A stretch of 64,000 nt of DNA from Kofleriaceae bacterium (GCA_025357755.1 JANXOP010000447.1:1-64000); one strand, 5' to 3'. Positions 45,466 to 56,110 are shown, counted from the first letter of the stretch. The notes: a model not told the origin generated them from the letters alone. Made by a program: numbers and translations.

Positions 45466-46809
45466 TTAGCGTACGACGATCGCGGCGACGACACCGCTGA
45501 GGATCGCCAACAAGGCGAGCAGGATCCACAGCACGCCCGGCTTGAGGCTACGGTCGACCGCGAGCTTCGAGGTCCCACTCGTCGGTCGCGTGAGGTAATC
45601 GGGCCGGACGAGATCGGTCGGCGTCAGCACGGGCTCGTCGTGCTCGTCACGCTCGTCACGCTCGGGCGGCGAGGTCACCGGTACGGTCAGCTCGTCGTCG
45701 ACCTGCTCGGGGATCGCGGTCGCCGGTGACCGCAGCGTCAGGTCCTTCCTCGCGATGACCGGGGTCAGATCCTCGCGCGCCGCGGCCTCGGCTGCGATCT
45801 TCGCGACGAGTGGCGGAGTGGTCCGGACCTGCTTACTCGAGCGCGCGAGCCTCCGGCTGGGCTTGGTCGCGAGGAGCTCCGCGAGCTCCGCCATCGAACC
45901 CACGATCGAGGAATCGCCGAGTGCGATGCCCGACGCGCGCGCGAGCGCTTCGATCTCGTGCGCCATCTCGCCCGCGGACTGGAAGCGCTTGGCAGGATCG
46001 ACATCGAGCGCCTGCTCGACGATCGCAGCGAGCGCCTGCGGATAGCTCGCCACGTGCTCGGTCGGCGGCGTGTACTCCCCCTTGACGATCTGCTCGAGCG
46101 TGTTGAGCTCCGAGCTCCCCACGAACGCGCGCTTCAACGTGGTGAGCTCGTAGAGGATGATGCCGAGCGCGAAGATATCGGTGCGATGGTCGACCGCGCC
46201 GCGCAGCACCTGCTCGGGCGACAGGTAGCCGAACTTGCCCTTCAGCGTGCCGGCGACGGTCTTGGTCACGCGGTTCGCACACTTCGCGATGCCGAAATCG
46301 ATCAGCTTGACGCCGCCCTGGTAGCCGATCATCACGTTCGACAGCGAGACGTCGCGATGGACGATCTGCAGCGGCATCCCATCCGACGCGCAGAGCTTGT
46401 GCGCGTAGTCGAGCGCCGACGCGACCGCGTAGACCACGCTGAGCGCGAACCCGAGCGGAATCGCGGGCAGCTCGCCGTCGCTCGATCGCCGAAACACGGC
46501 CTCGGCAGTCTCGCCGTGGATGTAGTCCATGACGATGTAATAGCGACCGTCTTCGTCCTGGCCGACCTCGTAGACCGGCGTGATGTACTGATGGTGAAGC
46601 GCACCGACGAGGCGCGCCTCGTCGAGGAACATGGTGACGAACTGATCTTCGTCGTCGGCGACGTCGAGCGTCTTGACCACGACCTGGCGCTCGAACCCAC
46701 CCAGACCGGTGTGCTTCGCTAGATACACCTGCCCCATCCCGCCCGATGCGAGATGTCCGAGCACTTCGTACTTACCAATGCGTGCGACGCCGAGCATTCC
46801 ACCCACCAC
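45466..46809 (-). CDS. Membrane-anchored Ser/Thr protein kinase (PknB/Pkn type)
   Basis: A 447-residue kinase. The glycine loop is GHLASGGMGQVYLA (18-31), the ATP lysine Lys46 in VVVKTL, the catalytic loop HRDVSLSN (151-158) and DFG at 171-173. HRDVS with Ser rather than Lys two positions after Asp is typical of myxobacterial Pkn kinases. After about residue 280 comes a linker with a Glu/Asp/Arg-rich repeat (RDERDEHDEPV), then one C-terminal membrane segment (WILLALLAILSGVVAAIVV) that leaves almost nothing outside. So it is a tail-anchored kinase without a sensor domain. Start candidates are GTG 46809 or ATG 46797. Confidence 0.9.
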   Translation of the reverse strand: MVGGMLGVARIGKYEVLGHLASGGMGQVYLAKHTGLGGFERQVVVKTLDVADDEDQFVTMFLDEARLVGALHHQYITPVYEVGQDEDGRYYIVMDYIHGETAEAVFRRSSDGELPAIPLGFALSVVYAVASALDYAHKLCASDGMPLQIVHRDVSLSNVMIGYQGGVKLIDFGIAKCANRVTKTVAGTLKGKFGYLSPEQVLRGAVDHRTDIFALGIILYELTTLKRAFVGSSELNTLEQIVKGEYTPPTEHVASYPQALAAIVEQALDVDPAKRFQSAGEMAHEIEALARASGIALGDSSIVGSMAELAELLATKPSRRLARSSKQVRTTPPLVAKIAAEAAAREDLTPVIARKDLTLRSPATAIPEQVDDELTVPVTSPPERDERDEHDEPVLTPTDLVRPDYLTRPTSGTSKLAVDRSLKPGVLWILLALLAILSGVVAAIVVR

Positions 46810-46918
46810 ACCCGTGAAGGCGCGCTCACCTTACACATGACCCTCTCTCGAGCGACAACGAAATCGCGAGCAAGATCGCGGTGGTCGGACCGCCAGCGAT
46901 GAATTGTAACGGAGCTTG

Positions 46919-47419
46919 TTAGCTGGCGAGACGCAGATACTGACGCAGCTCGGGGCGCACGTTGTGAGCCTCGTCGGGATCGACGATCAGGCCGCGGCAA
47001 CTCTCGGCACCGCACGCGCAAACCTCGGCGACATCGGCGACGAAGCCGTAGTCGTACGTGATCTCTTCACCACTCTTGATGTCGCGAAGTGCGACCCACC
47101 ACGCGCGCAGGGTCTTGGTCTCGTTGTCCCACTTCGATTGCACTTCGGTGTTCGGATCACACGAGTGATTGAACCAGCGCGTCTGGTCGACGAGGTCCCA
47201 GAAGATGTTCTCGCCAAGTCCGGAATCCTCACCCGGCAGGATCAGCGCGTACGTGTCATCGAAGTCGTCGTCTTGTTGGTAGAGCACGCCGTCGCCGAAG
47301 CAGACGGTCTCACCCTTCAAGAACTCGCGCGTGGTGCGCCCACCGTAGCCGTGGATCTTGGACGCGATGACTTGGACACCGTCGAGCAGTGGCATGGAGG
47401 CGCGAGTTTGCATGTCCAC
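46919..47419 (-). CDS. SET-domain protein-lysine methyltransferase
   Basis: A 166-residue compact SET protein. SET enzymes move a methyl group from S-adenosylmethionine to lysines. It has the S-adenosylmethionine/knot motif RWFNHSCDPNTEV (81-93), the catalytic tyrosine motif EEITYDYGF (118-126) and a short post-SET zinc motif CACGAESCRG (134-143). The N-terminal SET strand is VIASKIHGYGGRTTREFLKG. Bacterial examples modify ribosomal or DNA-binding proteins; the target here is unknown. It starts nine bases after the protease gene on the same strand. A later start (MPLLDG) would remove eight residues. No Shine-Dalgarno site is visible for either. Confidence 0.88.
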   Translation of the reverse strand: MDMQTRASMPLLDGVQVIASKIHGYGGRTTREFLKGETVCFGDGVLYQQDDDFDDTYALILPGEDSGLGENIFWDLVDQTRWFNHSCDPNTEVQSKWDNETKTLRAWWVALRDIKSGEEITYDYGFVADVAEVCACGAESCRGLIVDPDEAHNVRPELRQYLRLAS

Positions 47420-47428
47420 GCGCAGAGA

Positions 47429-48544
47429 TCAATGGGCTTTACGCCGTCGCGCGATGAACCCGAGTGCGGCGACCACGAGCCAGCTCCCACCACCCTCCGC
47501 GACCGAGCAGCCACCGCCTGTCGTGCACGCCTGCCGAGCCGCGACAGGAAGGCAGGAAAAGCCCGAGGGACACGATCCGTCGCTGCCGCACGGGACCGTG
47601 CAAGCCGCCGCATCGAGGTCGCAAAGCCCCGATCGGCATTCGTCATTCGTCGCGCACCGGGCACCCGCGATGCCAGGCGGATCGCCCTCATAGCCACACG
47701 TCGCCGCCGTACATGTCGAGAAGGGTGCCTCGCAATCGGCCGTGGTCGCGCACGCCGCTGCGCAGTAGTGGCCGCGCGCGTCGCCGACACAGAGCCGACT
47801 CTCGCAATCGGTCGCGACCGCGCAGGTGGCACCGGCGAGGCCGCCGACCGGGCAATCGAGATCGACCTCGGTGCACGCCGTGGCGCACGTGCCCTCGAAG
47901 CCACACGGATCGCAGGTGCCACAGGTGCTGCTCCACGCGGCGATGACCTCGGCGAGCTGCGGCTCCGAATCGGGACGCACGAGGTACGACGCGGCGGTGC
48001 ACGTGGCGTCGCCCGCCGTGATGAGACCGACGAGCGCTCCGTTGCCATCGATCGCGGCGCCCCCGGAATCGCCGGTGCACGTGGTCGAGCCCGCCTCTCC
48101 CGCGCGCGCGGTCCGAGCAGTCACGGTGGTGATCCAGGTCGTGACGGCGTGACGCTCGCCGCGCGTACCACCGGCAACCATCGCGCCGAAGCCCACGAGC
48201 GTCACCGTCCCCTCGACCGGCGCGGCGATCGGTAGCGGCGTGATGCCGGCGTCGCGATCGAGCAGCAGCGCCGCGAGGTCGTGTTCGACATCGCCGACGT
48301 AATAGCGATCGACCCACGTGCGAACCACGTTCGCGGTTTCACCGCCGAGCTCGACGGTCCCGAGGCCCGGCGCGATGCAGTGCGCCGCCGTCACGACGAC
48401 GCGCGGTGCGACGACGACGCCCGAGCACTGACCACCGCCGATGGCGATCGAGACGACCGCCGGGTCGCCCGCATCGACGCTGCCGCCGACGATCGGCGCG
48501 AGCGCAGAGACGTCGAGTGCCCATGCGAGCAGCGCGCAAATCAC
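47429..48544 (-). CDS. Secreted trypsin-like serine protease with cysteine-rich region and MYXO-CTERM-like tail
   Basis: A 371-residue exported protease. A short signal peptide leads into the activation-like site PIVGGS. The S1 triad is His55 (VTAAHC), Asp89 (EHDLAALLL) and Ser160 (GDSGGAA). After about residue 205 comes a cysteine-rich stalk of repeats of the DCESRLC, DECRSGLC and TTADCEAPF kind, about twenty cysteines. It ends with a MYXO-CTERM-like sorting signal: GGCS, the hydrophobic span WLVVAALGFI and the basic ARRRKAH. This implies surface anchoring or processing by the myxobacterial CTERM route. The GTG start is only 38 bases from the divergent asd start. Confidence 0.88.
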   Translation of the reverse strand: MICALLAWALDVSALAPIVGGSVDAGDPAVVSIAIGGGQCSGVVVAPRVVVTAAHCIAPGLGTVELGGETANVVRTWVDRYYVGDVEHDLAALLLDRDAGITPLPIAAPVEGTVTLVGFGAMVAGGTRGERHAVTTWITTVTARTARAGEAGSTTCTGDSGGAAIDGNGALVGLITAGDATCTAASYLVRPDSEPQLAEVIAAWSSTCGTCDPCGFEGTCATACTEVDLDCPVGGLAGATCAVATDCESRLCVGDARGHYCAAACATTADCEAPFSTCTAATCGYEGDPPGIAGARCATNDECRSGLCDLDAAACTVPCGSDGSCPSGFSCLPVAARQACTTGGGCSVAEGGGSWLVVAALGFIARRRKAH

Positions 48545-48550
48545 GAGCGA

Positions 48551-48556
48551 ATAGTG
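48551..48556 (-). promoter_or_regulatory. -10-like CACTAT six bases before the protease start
   Basis: On the minus strand CACTAT is exactly six bases before the GTG at 48544. The gap to asd is too short for a conventional leader, so a leaderless transcript is plausible. Confidence 0.35.
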
Positions 48557-48582
48557 GCAGATTTGTTATGGTTCGCGGCGAT

Positions 48583-49665
48583 ATGAAGAAGCTCAGCGTC
48601 GGTGTGCTGGGTGCGACCGGAATGGTCGGCCAGCGGTTCGTTGCATTGCTCGCGGATCATCCGTGGTTCGAGGTCACGACCGTGGCGGCGAGTCCGTCGT
48701 CGGCGGGCAAGACCTACGCCGAGGCCGTCGCTGGCCGCTGGGCGATGACCACGCCGGTCCCCACCGCGACGGCCAAGCTCGTCGTGGGCAACGCGTCCGA
48801 GGTCGCGGCGATCGCGAGCAAGGTCGACTTCGTGTTTTGCGCGGTCGACATGGCGAAGGATGAGACCGCCAAGCTCGAAGAAGCCTATGCGCGCGCGGAG
48901 ACGCCGCTCGTGTCGAACAACTCCGCGCATCGCTGGACGCCCGACGTACCGATGATGGTGCCGGAGATCAACGCGCATCACACCGGCGTGATCGAAGCGC
49001 AACGGAGGCGGCTCGGCACGAAGCGTGGCTTCATCGCGGTCAAGCCGAACTGTTCGATCCAGAGCTACGTGCCTGCGATCCATCCGCTGCTCGCCTTCGG
49101 CCCCGCGAAGCTCGTGGTGTGCACGTATCAAGCGATCAGCGGCGCCGGCAAGACCTTCGAGACCTGGCCGGAGATGATCGACAACGTCATTCCCTTCATC
49201 AAAGGCGAAGAAGAGAAGTCCGAGCAAGAGCCCCTCAAGGTGTGGGGCACGATCGAAGATGGCAAGATCGTCGCGGCCAAGGCACCGTTGATCACCGCGC
49301 AATGCATCCGCGTGCCGGTCAGCGATGGCCACATGGCGGCGGTGTTCGTGTCCTTCGAGAAGAAGCCGTCGCGCGAGCAGATCCTCGCGGCGTGGAAAGA
49401 ATTCGAGGGCAAGCCGCAACAGCTGAACCTGCCGAGCGCTCCCAAGCCTTTTCTGAACTATTTTGCTGAGGACAACCGACCCCAGACAAAGCTCGACCGG
49501 GATGCCGGCGCGGGCCAGGCGATCTCCCTTGGCCGGCTGCGCCCGGATGCCATGTTCGACTGGCGTTTCGTCGCGCTGTCTCACAACACGGTGCGTGGAG
49601 CCGCCGGTGGTGCCGTACTCACCGCTGAATTGTTACAGGCGGAAGGATTTCTGACCGCTAAGTAG
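48583..49665 (+). CDS. asd: Aspartate-semialdehyde dehydrogenase (archaeal/fungal-type subgroup)
   Basis: A 360-residue enzyme that reduces aspartyl phosphate to the semialdehyde on the way to lysine, diaminopimelate, threonine and methionine. The NADP-binding motif is VGVLGATGMVGQRF (6-19), the active-site Cys157 lies in KPNCSIQ, and QAISGAG and DNVIPFIKGEEEK follow. That last motif marks the subgroup common in archaea and fungi rather than the E. coli-type enzyme. ATG 48583 gives the canonical N-terminus; ATG 48568 would add five residues. It is divergent from the protease gene. Confidence 0.94.
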   Translation: MKKLSVGVLGATGMVGQRFVALLADHPWFEVTTVAASPSSAGKTYAEAVAGRWAMTTPVPTATAKLVVGNASEVAAIASKVDFVFCAVDMAKDETAKLEEAYARAETPLVSNNSAHRWTPDVPMMVPEINAHHTGVIEAQRRRLGTKRGFIAVKPNCSIQSYVPAIHPLLAFGPAKLVVCTYQAISGAGKTFETWPEMIDNVIPFIKGEEEKSEQEPLKVWGTIEDGKIVAAKAPLITAQCIRVPVSDGHMAAVFVSFEKKPSREQILAAWKEFEGKPQQLNLPSAPKPFLNYFAEDNRPQTKLDRDAGAGQAISLGRLRPDAMFDWRFVALSHNTVRGAAGGAVLTAELLQAEGFLTAK

Positions 49666-49681
49666 CTGCCTGCTTGCACAG

Positions 49682-49720
49682 GTTGCGCGTGCTGATGCGC
49701 GAGGCTCCAGCGCAACAGTT
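49682..49720 (+). terminator. Possible imperfect terminator after asd
   Basis: GTTGCGC pairs with GCGCAAC across a 21-base loop that itself can fold, followed by AGTTCTTT. The T content is modest and the loop large, so it is a weak intrinsic terminator at best. The rest of the 169-base asd-recQ gap shows no gene. Confidence 0.35.
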
Positions 49721-49834
49721 CTTTACACACACCTCGCAGTGCGAAGTGTGCGTCTCGGCTCACCAATCCCTGCAGTTGGCTTGGGCTGGATTGCCCTTGC
49801 CAGCCTTGCTCGTTCGCCTGCAAAGTATTGGTTG

Positions 49835-51949
<2,115 letters not shown>

Positions 51950-51965
51950 CCAGGCGCAGTTGCGC

Positions 51966-51971
51966 TATGCT
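51966..51971 (+). promoter_or_regulatory. -10-like TATGCT nine bases before a start codon
   Basis: TATGCT lies between the recQ stop and the GTG at 51981. Spacing allows a leader of two or three bases. It suggests the small membrane gene is not only read through from recQ. Confidence 0.3.
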
Positions 51972-51980
51972 CGCTCGGGC

Positions 51981-52391
51981 GTGGCGCAGAGACTGATCGT
52001 TTGGTGGGCCTGGGCAGTCGCTACCTTCTTGGTAGTCGTCGGCGCCATTGGCATGTTCACCGACGACATCGGCCCCCTGCCGACGAACCGGATCCACGCG
52101 GTCGGCCTCAACCTCGGCGTGGGCCTCCTCGGCTTTGGCTTCGCGCGGTTCGGCGCGGAGGCGCTGTTCACGCTCGTGTCGGGGCTCGGGATGGTCGGCC
52201 TCGCGATCCTCGGCTTTCTGCCGCTGACCTCGAACTTGCTCTACACGCGCCTCCACATGAACCGGGTCGAATCGTGGTTCGAGCTGATCGCCGGCCTGCT
52301 CTCGCTCGCGCTCTACCTCGCAGCGCGCGCTAGTGCGAGCGCTGGCGACGAAGCTCGTACAGCGCCAGCGCAGCCGCCACAGACACATTGA
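51981..52391 (+). CDS. Small four-helix membrane protein (DUF4383-like)
   Basis: A 136-residue membrane protein with four predicted helices (VATFLVVVGAIGMF, LNLGVGLLGFGFARF, LFTLVSGLGMVGLAILGF and LIAGLLSLALYLAA). The NRIHAVGLNLGVGLLG motif resembles DUF4383, which has no known role. A Thr/Ala/Pro tail follows. The start is set at GTG 51981; a TTG seven codons earlier is possible. Its last 62 bases overlap the end of convergent rlmB, so part of the C-terminal tail is encoded antisense to the last RlmB residues. Confidence 0.65.
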   Translation: MAQRLIVWWAWAVATFLVVVGAIGMFTDDIGPLPTNRIHAVGLNLGVGLLGFGFARFGAEALFTLVSGLGMVGLAILGFLPLTSNLLYTRLHMNRVESWFELIAGLLSLALYLAARASASAGDEARTAPAQPPQTH

Positions 52392-53523
52392 AGCTGCCGA
52401 CGCCGGCGCGCTGCATCGGAATCACCGCGTGAAAGTCGCAGTTCTTTGCGACCAGCGGACGCACGCCATCACCTTCGCCACCGAGCACGAGCACGAGCGG
52501 CATCTTGCCGTCGATCTTCGCGATCGGTTGCGCCTGCTCCGTCGCGTGAACCGCGACGCGCCACACGTTCATCTCGCGGAGCTCCTCGAGCGCCCGCACG
52601 AGGTTGCCGACCTGCGCGATCGGCAAGAGCTCGCTCGCCCCCGCCGAGGTCTTCGATACGAGCGAGGTCACTTGCGCCGCGCGGTGCTCGGGGATGATCA
52701 CGCCGTGAGCGCCGAGCAAGTAGGCCGAGCGCAAGATCGCGCCGAAGTTGCGCGGATCCTCGACGCCGTCGAGCATCACGAGCAACGCGGGCTCGTCGCC
52801 AGTGACGAGCTTGTCGAGCGGCGTGTAGTGGAACGCGCCGAGCCACGCGACGACACCTTGGTGGCGACCATCGTCACTCGCGCGATCGAGGATCGTGCGC
52901 TCGCGCTCTTCGACCCTGATCCCGGCGGCGCGCGCGGTCGTCACGATCTGTGCGACCGGATCGTGCTCGGACTTCTCGGCGCGCATCCGGTCGACCCAGA
53001 TCGAGCGAATCGCCAGCGGGTTCTTCGCGAGCACTTCGCGCACCGGGTTCGCACCGTAGATCGCGCGCTCGCCATCGCCCTTGATCGGCTCGCTGCGCGG
53101 CGCATCGCGAAAGCGATCCTCGCGCGGCGCGCTGGGGCCCGCGTCGCGCGGCTTGAAGCCACCACCGGCGCTGGGGCCCGCATCGCGCGGCTTGAAGCCA
53201 CCACCGCCCTCGCGCGGCTTGAAGCCACCTCCCTCGCGCGGCTTGTACGTACCGGCGCTCGCACCACGGCCGCCTTCGCGCGGTTGGCCACGGACGCCTT
53301 CACGCGGTTGGCCACGGCCGCCTTCGCGCGGTTGGTATCCGCCCGGGCTCGCGCCACGTCCGCCTTCACGCGGTTGGTATCCGCCCGGGCTCGCTCCGCG
53401 TCCGCCCTCGCGCGGCTGGTAGCCACCGGGACCGGCGCCGCGACCGCCCGTCGATTTGTAGCCCCCGCCGCCGCCACCGCGCGGTGGCCGACCGCCGCCT
53501 GCGCCGCGATTCGCGCCGCTCAC
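52330..53523 (-). CDS. rlmB: 23S rRNA 2'-O-ribose methyltransferase RlmB with repetitive Arg/Gly tail
   Basis: A 397-residue SpoU-family methyltransferase; the family enzyme methylates guanosine 2251 of 23S rRNA. The core (from about residue 158) has the substrate-binding domain YGANPVREVLAK and the knotted domain motifs LVMLDGVEDPRNFGAILRSA, LVLGGEGDGV and GVGSFNVSVAAALALYEL. The first 150 residues are an unusual Arg/Gly/Pro-rich repeat region (GGYQPREGGRGASP three times, QPREG(V/G)RG twice, then FKPREGG and FKPRDAGPSA). It is like RGG-box RNA-binding tails. The GTG start overlaps the pyrF TGA (GTGA). Confidence 0.92.
   Translation of the reverse strand: MSGANRGAGGGRPPRGGGGGGYKSTGGRGAGPGGYQPREGGRGASPGGYQPREGGRGASPGGYQPREGGRGQPREGVRGQPREGGRGASAGTYKPREGGGFKPREGGGGFKPRDAGPSAGGGFKPRDAGPSAPREDRFRDAPRSEPIKGDGERAIYGANPVREVLAKNPLAIRSIWVDRMRAEKSEHDPVAQIVTTARAAGIRVEERERTILDRASDDGRHQGVVAWLGAFHYTPLDKLVTGDEPALLVMLDGVEDPRNFGAILRSAYLLGAHGVIIPEHRAAQVTSLVSKTSAGASELLPIAQVGNLVRALEELREMNVWRVAVHATEQAQPIAKIDGKMPLVLVLGGEGDGVRPLVAKNCDFHAVIPMQRAGVGSFNVSVAAALALYELRRQRSH
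53135..53433. repeat. In-frame tandem repeats encoding the RlmB Arg/Gly tail
   Basis: Direct repeats of mixed unit length, built around CGCGCGGTTGGTATCC-type and CGCGCGGCTTGAAGCC-type blocks. They encode the PREGGRG and FKPRDAG motifs on the minus strand. Some copies are identical at DNA level, so recent duplication and length variation are likely. Confidence 0.7.
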
Positions 53524-54218
53524 GAGAGCTCCTCCACGATCGCGCGGGCCGTGGCCGCCGGGTTGGTCGCGTCGCGCAAGGGGCGCCCGATCACGACGAG
53601 GTCTGCGCCTGCCGCCCTCGCCTGCCGGGGCGTCATCACGCGCTTCTGATCACCGGCCGCGCTGCCCTCCGGTCGCACGCCCGGTGTCACGATCAAGAAC
53701 CCGGCAGGCAGCACCGCACGTAGCATCGCAACCTCGTGCGCTGAAGCAACGATGCCGTCGCACCCCGCGGCGACCGCGAGGAGAGCACGCTTCTTCACGA
53801 GCTCGGCGACCGGTCCGATCGCGCCGATCTGCGCGAGGTCGTTGTCGTCGAGCGAGGTCAGCACCGTCACCGCGAGCACCTTGGTGTCGCCCGCTTCGCG
53901 TGCCGCCTTGACCGCCGCCGCGAGCATCGCGTGCCCGCCGCTGGCGTGGACCGTCAGCAGGCCGGCGCCGAGGCCCGCGACCTTCGCGGTCGAGCGCGCG
54001 ACGGTCTCGGGGATGTCGTGGAGCTTGAGATCGAGCATCACGTGAAGGCCGCGCGAGGTCAGCTCGCGCACGATCGACGGCCCCTCCGCACAGAACAGCT
54101 CGAGGCCACACTTGACCCAGCTCGGCACGCCTTCGAGCTTGCCGACGAACGCTTCCGCATCCGCACGGCTCGGCGTATCGAGCGCCACGATCAATCGATT
54201 TCCGACGGAGAACGCCAT
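53520..54218 (-). CDS. pyrF: Orotidine 5'-phosphate decarboxylase
   Basis: A 232-residue PyrF, the last step of UMP synthesis. Family motifs: RLIVALDTPSRADAEAFV (substrate Asp near residue 14), VKCGLELF, the catalytic MLDLKLHDIPETVARS with its Asp-x-Lys-x-x-Asp array, and VTPGVRPEGSAAGDQKRVMTP near the phosphate site. The length is typical for the bacterial group I enzyme. The stop overlaps the rlmB start. A 7-bp inverted repeat lies directly before the ATG. Confidence 0.96.
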   Translation of the reverse strand: MAFSVGNRLIVALDTPSRADAEAFVGKLEGVPSWVKCGLELFCAEGPSIVRELTSRGLHVMLDLKLHDIPETVARSTAKVAGLGAGLLTVHASGGHAMLAAAVKAAREAGDTKVLAVTVLTSLDDNDLAQIGAIGPVAELVKKRALLAVAAGCDGIVASAHEVAMLRAVLPAGFLIVTPGVRPEGSAAGDQKRVMTPRQARAAGADLVVIGRPLRDATNPAATARAIVEELS

Positions 54219-54219
54219 G

Positions 54220-54238
54220 GGCCGTGTGTATCACGGCC
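54220..54238 (-). repeat. Inverted repeat directly upstream of pyrF
   Basis: GGCCGTG and CACGGCC flank a 5-base loop and end one base before the pyrF ATG, in the 26-base gap after the LpoA-like gene. A hairpin here would hide the start region. It may reduce read-through or translation. There is no T-run. Confidence 0.4.
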
Positions 54239-54244
54239 GTCGCG

Positions 54245-56104
54245 TCACTTAGCGGTGCGAATCGCGAACACGCTGCCGGTCTCCTCGACGACGGTGTAGA
54301 CCACACCCGCATCGCTACGATGGTGATCGCTGTCGAACCTGACCGTACCCGTCACACCGGCGAGCTGTCCCTTCGCGATCGCCGTCGCGAGTGCACCGCG
54401 ATCGTTGCTGCCACCCGAGACCACGAGCTGCGCCGCATCGTACGCATAGGCTTCACCCGCGCCCGGCACGTGACCGTACGCCGCGACGAACTTGTCGATG
54501 AACGGCTTCGTGATGGGATCGGCATCGTCGGGATAGAACCCCGGCGCGAGCAGCGCACCTTCGGCGTGGCGCCCGGCGCTGGTGAGAAAATCATTCGTGA
54601 GGTCTTCGGCGGTCGACAGCAGCATCACCGGCCGCCCTCCGAGCACCTTCTTCGGGAACGGCATCGCTTTGGGCACGTTGCCCGCGGCCGCGATCGCGGG
54701 CGCGGAGAGTGCGAGCTTGTCCGCGGTATCGGGAACGAACACGGCCTGCCAGCCCTCGGTGCCGAGCTCCTTGGCCTTGCCGGCGAACGACTTGGAGTCC
54801 TTCGGATACGTCACGGTCTTGGCGATCGTACCGCCGCCCTTCTGAACCGCGTCGACGAACGCGGCGGTCACGGCCTTGCCGTAGCCGCTATCCGGCGCGA
54901 ACACCGCGAACGTGTGGATGCCCTTCGCGAGCGCGCGGTTCGCGAGGATCCGTGCGCGCTGCTCGGCAGAGTGGCGGATGTGAAAGATGAAGCGGCCCTT
55001 GAGGCGCTGGTCCGCGGCGGTCGCGAGCGAGATCAAGGGCAGCCCGAGGCTCTCGGCGCGCGCACCGGCCGCGTCGACGATGCCACCTTCGATCGGCCCG
55101 ACGATCGCTATCACGTGATCGTTCGCGAGCGTGTCGACCGCTTGTTCGCCCTGGGTCTTGTCGCCCGCAGGGCGGACCTCGATCGCGGCGATGCCCGCGC
55201 CATTCGGCGCGCCTGCGGCGAGGCCGAGCCCGGCGACCGCGGCATCGGCGATGCGATTCTGCGTGCCGAGCGGGACGACCGCGCCGATCAACCCGCGGTT
55301 GCTCGTCGCGGGTGCGCCACCGACCGCGGCTGCGGTGATCGTGCGTGAGAGGCCGAGCGTGGCGCGAACCTCGGCGACTTCGTTGCGCAGCTTCGCGGCT
55401 CCAGACGTATCTCCCGCTTGATCCGCGCGGACCACGAGCTGGCTGCCGACCAACGCCCAGGCCGGACCGTCGTGACCGATATGATCCCACACCGCGCGGA
55501 GCTGATCTTGCGGCGCGGAGGCACAGACCTCTTCGATGCGCGCGACCATCACGGCCTTCTCGGTCGGTGATGCGAGCTTCCACAGCCGATCGAAGATCGG
55601 TAGCGCTGCGAGCGGCTTGTCGCCGGCAGCGGTCGCGTATGCGAGGGCACCGAGGTACTCACCGCGCTCGTCATCATTCTCGATTGCCACCTCGGCTTCG
55701 CTCAGCAGCCTGCGGGCGCCCGCGGCATCACCCTCGTAGTTCTTGACGATGCCGAGGAACAATTGCGCCTTGGCGTGCGTTCCGGAGTCGGTCGCACCGG
55801 CGAGCGCGCGCGTGAGCTGTGCGTCGGCATCGCGGAACTTGTGCGCCTTGATCTGAGCGTAGCCAGCGTAGACCTCGGCGAGCGGCACGATCGGATCGTG
55901 CGGAAAGTCCTCGATCAGGCGCTTGAACTCGTCGGCCGAGACACGCGAATCCTCGAGGAATTTCGCCTTGGCCTCGTTGAACCGCTGCTTCGCGGCCGGA
56001 TCGGAGTTCGAGGGAATCGCCGGTCCGATGACCTCGCGCTTGCCATGGCATCCCGCGGCAGATGCAACCGCAGCAACGACCAGGGCGGACAGAACGGTTC
56101 TCAC
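54245..56104 (-). CDS. LpoA-like lipoprotein with TPR region and periplasmic binding-protein fold
   Basis: A 619-residue lipoprotein (lipobox VASAAGC, Cys about 19). Residues 40-230 are TPR-like helices (AKFLEDSRVSADEFKRLIED, PIVPLAEVYAGYAQIKAHKF). From about 260 it has a type I periplasmic binding-protein fold (GLIGAVVPLGTQNRIAD, VIAIVGPIEGGIVDAAGARA, TFAVFAPDSGYGKAVTAAF, GTEGWQAVFVPDTADK). This order is that of LpoA, the outer-membrane activator of class A penicillin-binding proteins. It also matches amino-acid receptor-type binding proteins. The neighbouring pyrF and rlmB give no hint. GTG start with TAGTGT six bases upstream. Confidence 0.8.
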   Translation of the reverse strand: MRTVLSALVVAAVASAAGCHGKREVIGPAIPSNSDPAAKQRFNEAKAKFLEDSRVSADEFKRLIEDFPHDPIVPLAEVYAGYAQIKAHKFRDADAQLTRALAGATDSGTHAKAQLFLGIVKNYEGDAAGARRLLSEAEVAIENDDERGEYLGALAYATAAGDKPLAALPIFDRLWKLASPTEKAVMVARIEEVCASAPQDQLRAVWDHIGHDGPAWALVGSQLVVRADQAGDTSGAAKLRNEVAEVRATLGLSRTITAAAVGGAPATSNRGLIGAVVPLGTQNRIADAAVAGLGLAAGAPNGAGIAAIEVRPAGDKTQGEQAVDTLANDHVIAIVGPIEGGIVDAAGARAESLGLPLISLATAADQRLKGRFIFHIRHSAEQRARILANRALAKGIHTFAVFAPDSGYGKAVTAAFVDAVQKGGGTIAKTVTYPKDSKSFAGKAKELGTEGWQAVFVPDTADKLALSAPAIAAAGNVPKAMPFPKKVLGGRPVMLLSTAEDLTNDFLTSAGRHAEGALLAPGFYPDDADPITKPFIDKFVAAYGHVPGAGEAYAYDAAQLVVSGGSNDRGALATAIAKGQLAGVTGTVRFDSDHHRSDAGVVYTVVEETGSVFAIRTAK

Positions 56105-56110
56105 GCCTCA

